NCBI RefSeq assembly: GCF_932526225.1
Contig: NC_064036.1
Span: forward strand, 5,217,519-5,281,518
Direction: 5' to 3'
Length of the DNA: 64,000 nt
From: Nematostella vectensis
Lineage: Eukaryota > Cnidaria > Anthozoa > Actiniaria > Edwardsiidae
Numbering within the stretch: the stretch's first letter is position 1; every line of letters starts with the position of its first letter. Below the pieces are notes generated by a model. That model was not told where the DNA came from, did no database searches, and was given only the letters and a program-made list of their open reading frames with translations. Positions 59,908 to 64,000 of the stretch are shown piece by piece. Both the position numbers and the translations under genes were made by a program.

Positions 59908-62900
59908 CTGGGTTTTCATTTCACAGGCCCCTGAGTTTTTATAGAGGGTTAACAGTCCACTGGGTTTTCATGGAGGGTTCACAATCCACTGGGTTTTCAT
60001 GGAGGGTTCACAGGCAACTGGGTTTTTATAGAGGGTTAACAGGCCACTGGATGACATGGAGGGTTCAAAAGTCCCTGTGTTTTCGCGGAGGGTTCACAGG
60101 CCCCTAGGTTTTCATGGAGGGTTCAAAGGCCCCTGGGTTTTCATGGAGGATTCAAAGGTCCCTGGGTTTTCATGGAGGGTTCAAAGGTCTTGCGTTTCTA
60201 GGAGGGTTCAAAGGCCACTGGGTTCTCATGGAGGGTTCGAAGGTCCCAGGGTTTTCATGGAGGGTTTACTGTCCACCTGATTTTCATGGAGGGTTCAAAG
60301 GTCCATGGGTTTTCATGGAGGGTTCAAAGGTCCATGGGTTTTCATGGAGGGTTCAAAGGTCCCTGGGTTTTCATTGAGGGTTCACAGTCCACTGGGTTTT
60401 CATAGAGGGTTCAAAGGTCCCTGGGTTTTCAATTAGGGTTCACAGTCCGCTGGGTTTTCATGGAGGGTTCAAAGGTCCCTGGGTTTTCATGAAGGGTTCA
60501 CAGTCCACTGGGTTTTTATGAAGGGTTCAAAGGTCCCTGGGTTTTCATGGAGGGTTCAAAGGTCCCTGGGTTTTCATGGAGGGTTCAAAGGTCCCTGGGT
60601 TTTCATGGAGGGTTCAAAGGTCCCTGGGTTTTCATGGAGGGTTCACAGTCCACTGGGTTTTCATGGAGGGTTCAAAGGTCATGGGTTTTCATGAAGGGCT
60701 CAAAGGCCACTGGGTTTTCATAGAGGGTTCAAAGACACCTGGGTTTTCTTGGAGGGTTCAAAAGCCCCTGGGTTTCAATGGAGGGTTCACAGTCCACTGG
60801 GTTTTCATGGAGGGTTCACAGTCCACTGGGTTTTCATGGAGGGTTCAAAGGTCTTGGGTTTTTATAGAGGGTTAACAGTCCACTGGGTTTTCATGGAGGG
60901 TTCACAGTCCACTGGGTTTTCATGGAGGGTTCACAGTCCACTGGGTTTTCATGGAGGGTTCAAAGGTCCCTGGGTTTTCATGGAGGGTTCACAGTCCACT
61001 GGGTTTTCATGGAGGGTTCAAACGTCCATGGGTTTTCATGGAGGGTTCAAAGGTCCCTGGGTTTTCATGGAGGGTTCAAAGGTCCCTGGGTTTTCATGGA
61101 GGGTTCACAGTCCACTGGGTTTTCATGGAGGGTTCACAGTCCACTGAGTTTTCATGGAGGGTTCAAAGTTCATGGGTTTTCATGAAGGGCTCAAAGGCCA
61201 CTGGGTTTTCATAGAGGGTTCAAAGACACCTGGGTTTTCATGGAGGGTTCACAGTCCACTGGGTTTTCATGGGGGGTTCAAAGGTCCCTGGGATTTCAAT
61301 TAGGGTTCACAGTCCGCTGGATTTTCATGGAGGGTTCACAGTCCACTGGGATTTCATGGAGGGTTCAAAGGTCCATGAGTTTTCATGGAGGGTTCAAAGG
61401 CCACTGGGTTCTCATGGAGGGTTCGAAGGTCCATGGGTTTTCATGGAGGGTTCACAGTCCACTGGGTTTTCATGGAGGGTTCAAAGGTCCATGGGTTTCC
61501 ATGAAGGGTTCAAAGGTCCATGGGTTTTCATGGAGGGTTCAAAGGTCCATGGGTTTCCATGGAGGGTTCAAAGGTCCATGGGTTTTCATGGAGGGTTCAA
61601 AGGTCCCTGGGTTTTCATGGAGGGTTCAAAGGTCAATGGGTTTTCATGGAGGGTTCAAAGGTCCCTGGGTTTTCATGGAGGGTTCAAAGGTCACTGGGTT
61701 TTCATGGAGGGTTCACAGTCCACTGGGTTTTTATGGAGGGTTCAAAGGTCCATGGGTTTTCATGGAGGGTTCAAAGGTCCATGGGTTTTCATGGAGGGTT
61801 CAAAGGTCCATGGGTTTTCATGGAGGGTTCAAAGGTCCCTGGGTTTTCATTGAGGGCTCACAGTCAACTGGGTTTTCATGGAGGGTTAAAAGGTCCCTGG
61901 ATTTTCATGGAGGGTTCAAAGGTCCCTGGGTTTTCATGGAGGGTTCAAAGGTCTTGGGTTTTTATGGAGGGTTCAAAGGTCCATGGGTTTTCATGGAGGG
62001 TTCACAGTCCACTGGGTTTTCATGGAGGGTTCAAAGGTCCCTGGGTTTTCATAGAGGGTTCACAGTCCACTGGGTTTTCATGGAGGGTTCAAAGAATTAT
62101 GGGTTTTCATGGAGGGTTCAAAGGTCAATGGGTTTTCATGGAGGGTTCAAAGGTCCCTGGGTTTTCATGGAGGGTTCAAAGGTCCATGGGTTTCCATGGA
62201 GGGTTCAAAGGTCCATGGGTTTTCATGGAGGGTTCAAAGGTCCCTGGGTTTTCATGGAGGGTTCAAAGGTCAATGGGTTTTCATGGAGGGTTCAAAGGTC
62301 CCTGGGTTTTCATGGAGGGTTCAAAGGTCACTGGGTTTTCATGGAGGGTTCACAGTCCACTGGGATTTCATGGAGGGTTCAAAGGTCCATGAGTTTTCAT
62401 GGAGGGTTCAAAGGCCACTGGGTTCTCATGGAGGGTTCGAAGGTCCATGGGTTTTCATGGAGGGTTCACAGTCCACTGGGTTTTCATGGAGGGTTCAAAG
62501 GTCCATGGGTTTCCATGAAGGGTTCAAAGGTCCATGGGTTTTCATGGAGGGTTCAAAGGTCCATGGGTTTCCATGGAGGGTTCAAAGGTCCATGGGTTTT
62601 CATGGAGGGTTCAAAGGTCCCTGGGTTTTCATGGAGGGTTCAAAGGTCAATGGGTTTTCATGGAGGGTTCAAAGGTCCCTGGGTTTTCATGGAGGGTTCA
62701 AAGGTCACTGGGTTTTCATGGAGGGTTCACAGTCCACTGGGTTTTTATGGAGGGTTCAAAGGTCCATGGGTTTTCATGGAGGGTTCAAAGGTCCATGGGT
62801 TTTCATGGAGGGTTCAAAGGTCCATGGGTTTTCATGGAGGGTTCAAAGGTCCCTGGGTTTTCATTGAGGGTTCACAGTCAACTGGGTTTTCATGGAGGGT

Positions 62901-63870
62901 TAAAAGGTCCCTGGATTTTCATGGAGGGTTCAAAGGTCCCTGGGTTTTCATGGAGGGTTCAAAGGTCTTGGGTTTTTATGGAGGGTTCAAAGGTCCATGG
63001 GTTTTCATGGAGGGTTCACAGTCCACTGGGTTTTCATGGAGGGTTCAAAGGTCCCTGGGTTTTCATAGAGGGTTCACAGTCCACTGGGTTTTCATGGAGG
63101 GTTCAAAGAATTATGGGTTTTCATGGAGGGTTCAAAGGTCAATGGGTTTTCATGGAGGGTTCAAAGGTCCCTGGGTTTTCATGGAGGGTTCAAATGTCAC
63201 TGGGTTTTCATGGAGGGTTCACAGTCCACTGGGTTTTCATGTAGGGTTCAAAGGTCCATGGGTTTTCATGGAGGGTTCAAAGGTCCATGGGTTTTCATGG
63301 AGGGTTCAAAGGTCCATGGGTTTTCATGGAGGGTTTAAAGGTCCCTGGGTTTTCATGGAGGGTTCACAGTCCACTGGGATTTCATGGAGGGTTCAAAGGT
63401 CCCTGGGTTTTCATGGAGGGTTCAAAGGCCCTGGGTTTTCATGGAGGGTTCAAAGACAACTGGGTTTTCATGGAGGGTTCAAAGTTCTTGGGTTTTCATG
63501 GAGGGCTCAAAGTTCTTGGGTTTTCATGGAGGGCTCAAAGGCCACTGGGTTTTCATAGAGGGTTCAAACGCCCCTGGGTTTTCATGGAGGGTTCAAAGGC
63601 TCTGGGTTTTCATGAAGGGTTCAAAGACACCTGGGTTTTTATGGTGGGTTCAAAGTTCTTGGGTTTTCATGGAGGGTTCAAATGCCACTGGGTTTTCATG
63701 AAGGGTTCATAGGCCACTGGGTTTTCATGGAAGGTTCACTGTCCACTGGGTTTTCATGGAGGGTTCAAAGGTCCATGGGTTTTCATGGAGGGTTCAAAGG
63801 TCCCTGGGTTTTCATAGAGAGTGCAAAGCCCCCTGGGTTTTCATAGAGGGTTCAAAGACACCTGGGTTTT
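59908..63870. repeat. 29-bp minisatellite array, roughly 130 units
   Basis: Unit TGGGTTTTCATGGAGGGTTC plus a variable 9-nt part (AAAGGTCCC, ACAGTCCAC and others). Three units are 87 nt, so a frame reads a 29-residue repeat in all three phases, giving stop-free frames up to 772 codons that are not genes. Private variants show a 1,014-bp higher-order duplication: AAAGAATTAT at 62091 and 63105, GTCCATGAGT at 61371 and 62385. Lies in the intron upstream of cadherin exon 1 of the window. Confidence 0.95.
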
Positions 63871-64000
63871 CGAGGTTGGCTGAGGATGATTTATAGGCCC
63901 CTGTTTTTTAGGATTTTTCAGTGGCCATGATTTAAGGAAAAGAAACCAAAACTTCCGGCTTCTTGAGGATTTCAGACCCTAAGGAATATTGCTAGGATAT
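63871..64000. other. Right window edge, no feature
   Basis: Non-repetitive sequence after the minisatellite. No exon seen; the cadherin gene must continue further right. Confidence 0.4.

Noticed and set aside
61240-63558. 772-codon open frame and several overlapping frames of 70-290 codons
   Set aside because: They are the 29-bp minisatellite read in shifting phase; no start context, splice sites or domain.
59908-63870. CRISPR-like array (29-bp repeats)
   Set aside because: Units are contiguous with no unique spacers, no cas genes, and the setting is a eukaryotic intron.

Overview
The window looks like nuclear DNA of a cnidarian, probably an anthozoan of the sea-anemone type. It is AT-rich with compact introns and short exons. 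It carries a giant cadherin of more than 26 EC repeats, intron-nested class A receptors, an AIG1-type GTPase relic and many DNA transposons and MITEs. I had no database access, so the organism is an inference from gene families and repeat style.

Layout. (1) 39-3113, minus: eight exons of a transposase-like gene, open at the window edge, whose splice joints all keep frame. (2) 3869-4450, minus: 3' piece of a non-LTR retrotransposon. (3) 4596-8193, plus: 3' end of a membrane protein (membrane-proximal domain, one TM helix, acidic/proline-rich tail ending in TTEL). (4) 9347-59695, minus: 63 consecutive exons, about 3,200 residues, of a giant cadherin with a partial EC repeat, 25 complete ones, a MAD/SEA-like membrane-proximal domain, a TM helix and a cytoplasmic tail. 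EGF and laminin-G domains are absent, which resembles cadherin-23. The 5' end lies beyond the window. (5) The 12.4-kb intron at 25538-37896 holds a Tigger/pogo relic, degenerate minisatellites, two related intronless receptor genes (both broken), a 1.19-kb element inside one of them and a 2.4-kb element with long inverted ends. (6) The 2.9-kb intron at 46797-49739 holds a plus-strand GTPase pseudogene and a MITE. (7) 59908-63870 is a 29-bp minisatellite with higher-order duplication. Its long open frames are not genes.

Main points. The plus-strand gene and the cadherin are tail-to-tail relatives: a 69-nt exon and the TM exon have the same phases and similar residues, so the pair looks like an inverted duplication of a cadherin 3' end. 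At least six cadherin exons have a splice junction caught inside a local tandem duplication, and a seventh donor site is duplicated as the target site of a fold-back element. A run of five short perfect hairpins sits in the last intron of the plus-strand gene.

Exon limits were read by eye from GT/AG sites and reading frame. The phase agreement across 63 exons is the main internal check.
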